Shown here one piece after another: positions 5,004 to 5,243 of a stretch of DNA of 5,243 bases (position 1 is the stretch's first letter; the number at the start of each line of letters is the position of its first letter). The notes under the pieces were generated by a model. That model was given only the letters and a program-made list of their open reading frames with translations, ran no database searches and was not told the DNA's origin. This DNA comes from Alphaproteobacteria bacterium (lineage in GTDB: Bacteria; Pseudomonadota; Alphaproteobacteria; CACIAM-22H2), in assembly GCA_016869415.1 (NCBI GenBank), contig VGEI01000269.1, positions 1-5,243 on the forward strand, given 5' to 3'. The position numbers and the translations under genes were made by a program.

Positions 5004-5243
5004 TAAGTGTCCGTCCGGGGACTTTGTCAGGGGTTGCAGAGTTTTCGGAGCATGAGACGGATGGAAGCCAGCTTGAGGAAGGCGAGCGCCGTACGGTTGA
5101 GGTTCTCCCAGTCCTTGGCCAAGCGCCGGCAGCGGTTGAGCCAGGCGATGGTGCGCTCGACGATCCAGCGTTTGGGCAGAACGACGAAGCCTTTGGCCCG
5201 GTCGGAACGTTTGACGATCTCGGTTTTGAGGTGCGGCAGGATG
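5004..5243 (-). mobile_element. IS5-family insertion sequence (IS427-like), one end only
   Basis: The transposase 3' end lies within about 20 bp of a sharp change from OmpA-coding sequence, as expected for an IS end. The outer bases read AAGTGTCCGTCCGGGGACTTTGTC in + orientation from about 5005, probably the terminal inverted repeat. A CTAA/TA-type target (5003-5006) would fit the short target duplications of this group. The exact edge cannot be set without the other end. Confidence 0.75.
5027..5243 (-). CDS. IS5-family transposase, C-terminal part (runs off the window)
   Basis: The last 71 codons and the TGA (5027-5029) are visible. The sequence contains KGFVVLPKRWIVERTIAWLN and then RCRRLAKDWENLNRTALAFL, ending IRLMLRKLCNP. 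This is the hallmark end of the short DDE transposases of the IS427 group of IS5. The Glu in RWIVERT (residue 29 of the visible part) is the expected third catalytic acidic residue, with the R-x3-E spacing of the group. The N-terminal part with the two Asp residues lies to the right of the window. IS427-type elements often make the full transposase by frameshifting between two frames; that region is not visible. There is no stop or frameshift in the visible part, so the copy may be active. Confidence 0.93.
   Translation of the reverse strand, partial: ILPHLKTEIVKRSDRAKGFVVLPKRWIVERTIAWLNRCRRLAKDWENLNRTALAFLKLASIRLMLRKLCNP

Overview
The window comes from a GC-rich proteobacterial chromosome or large replicon. 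Codon use and the gene families (FadR-type GntR regulator, TRAP transporter, TauD/TfdA dioxygenase, IS5-family insertion sequence of the IS427 type) point to an alphaproteobacterium such as a member of the Rhizobiales or Rhodospirillales. That placement is inference; nothing in the window fixes the taxon.

Layout. At the left edge (18-101, minus) lies the last ~27 codons of a RidA/YjgF-type gene, cut off at its 5' side. A near-perfect rho-independent terminator pointing right (109-140) sits at the cut. From 161 a compact unit runs rightward: a promoter with an overlapping palindromic operator, a GntR/FadR-family regulator (222-953), and a complete three-part TRAP transporter: periplasmic binding protein (1010-2008), small membrane subunit (2070-2573) and large membrane subunit (2578-3867). 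An 11-bp stem-loop with a 3-nt loop separates the binding-protein gene from the membrane genes. Converging on this unit from the right is a TauD/TfdA-family Fe(II)/2-oxoglutarate dioxygenase (3921-4814, minus). Upstream of it is a stretch of hairpins, then the last ~11 codons of an OmpA-domain gene (4967-5002, minus). An IS5-family element abuts this remnant, and its transposase 3' end (5027-5243, minus) runs off the window.

How the genes work together. The most informative signal is a pair of matching promoter-operator modules. The gntR promoter (161-206) and the dioxygenase promoter (4868-4911, minus) each carry TTGACC, a 17-bp spacer, a weak TANNCT -10 box, and a 17-bp operator that agrees at 16 of 17 positions. 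The operator starts at the same base relative to the -35 box in both. This ties the dioxygenase to the regulator and transporter as one local regulon: import of a small organic acid anion by the Na+-driven TRAP system, then oxidation by the dioxygenase, with the GntR protein as probable ligand-responsive repressor of both arms. The substrate cannot be read from the sequence. The outer edges, a RidA stump and an IS-interrupted OmpA gene, show that the cassette sits between rearranged flanks.

The core families are known. I see no evidence of a wholly new type of system; the new element is the specific regulon and its predicted operator.
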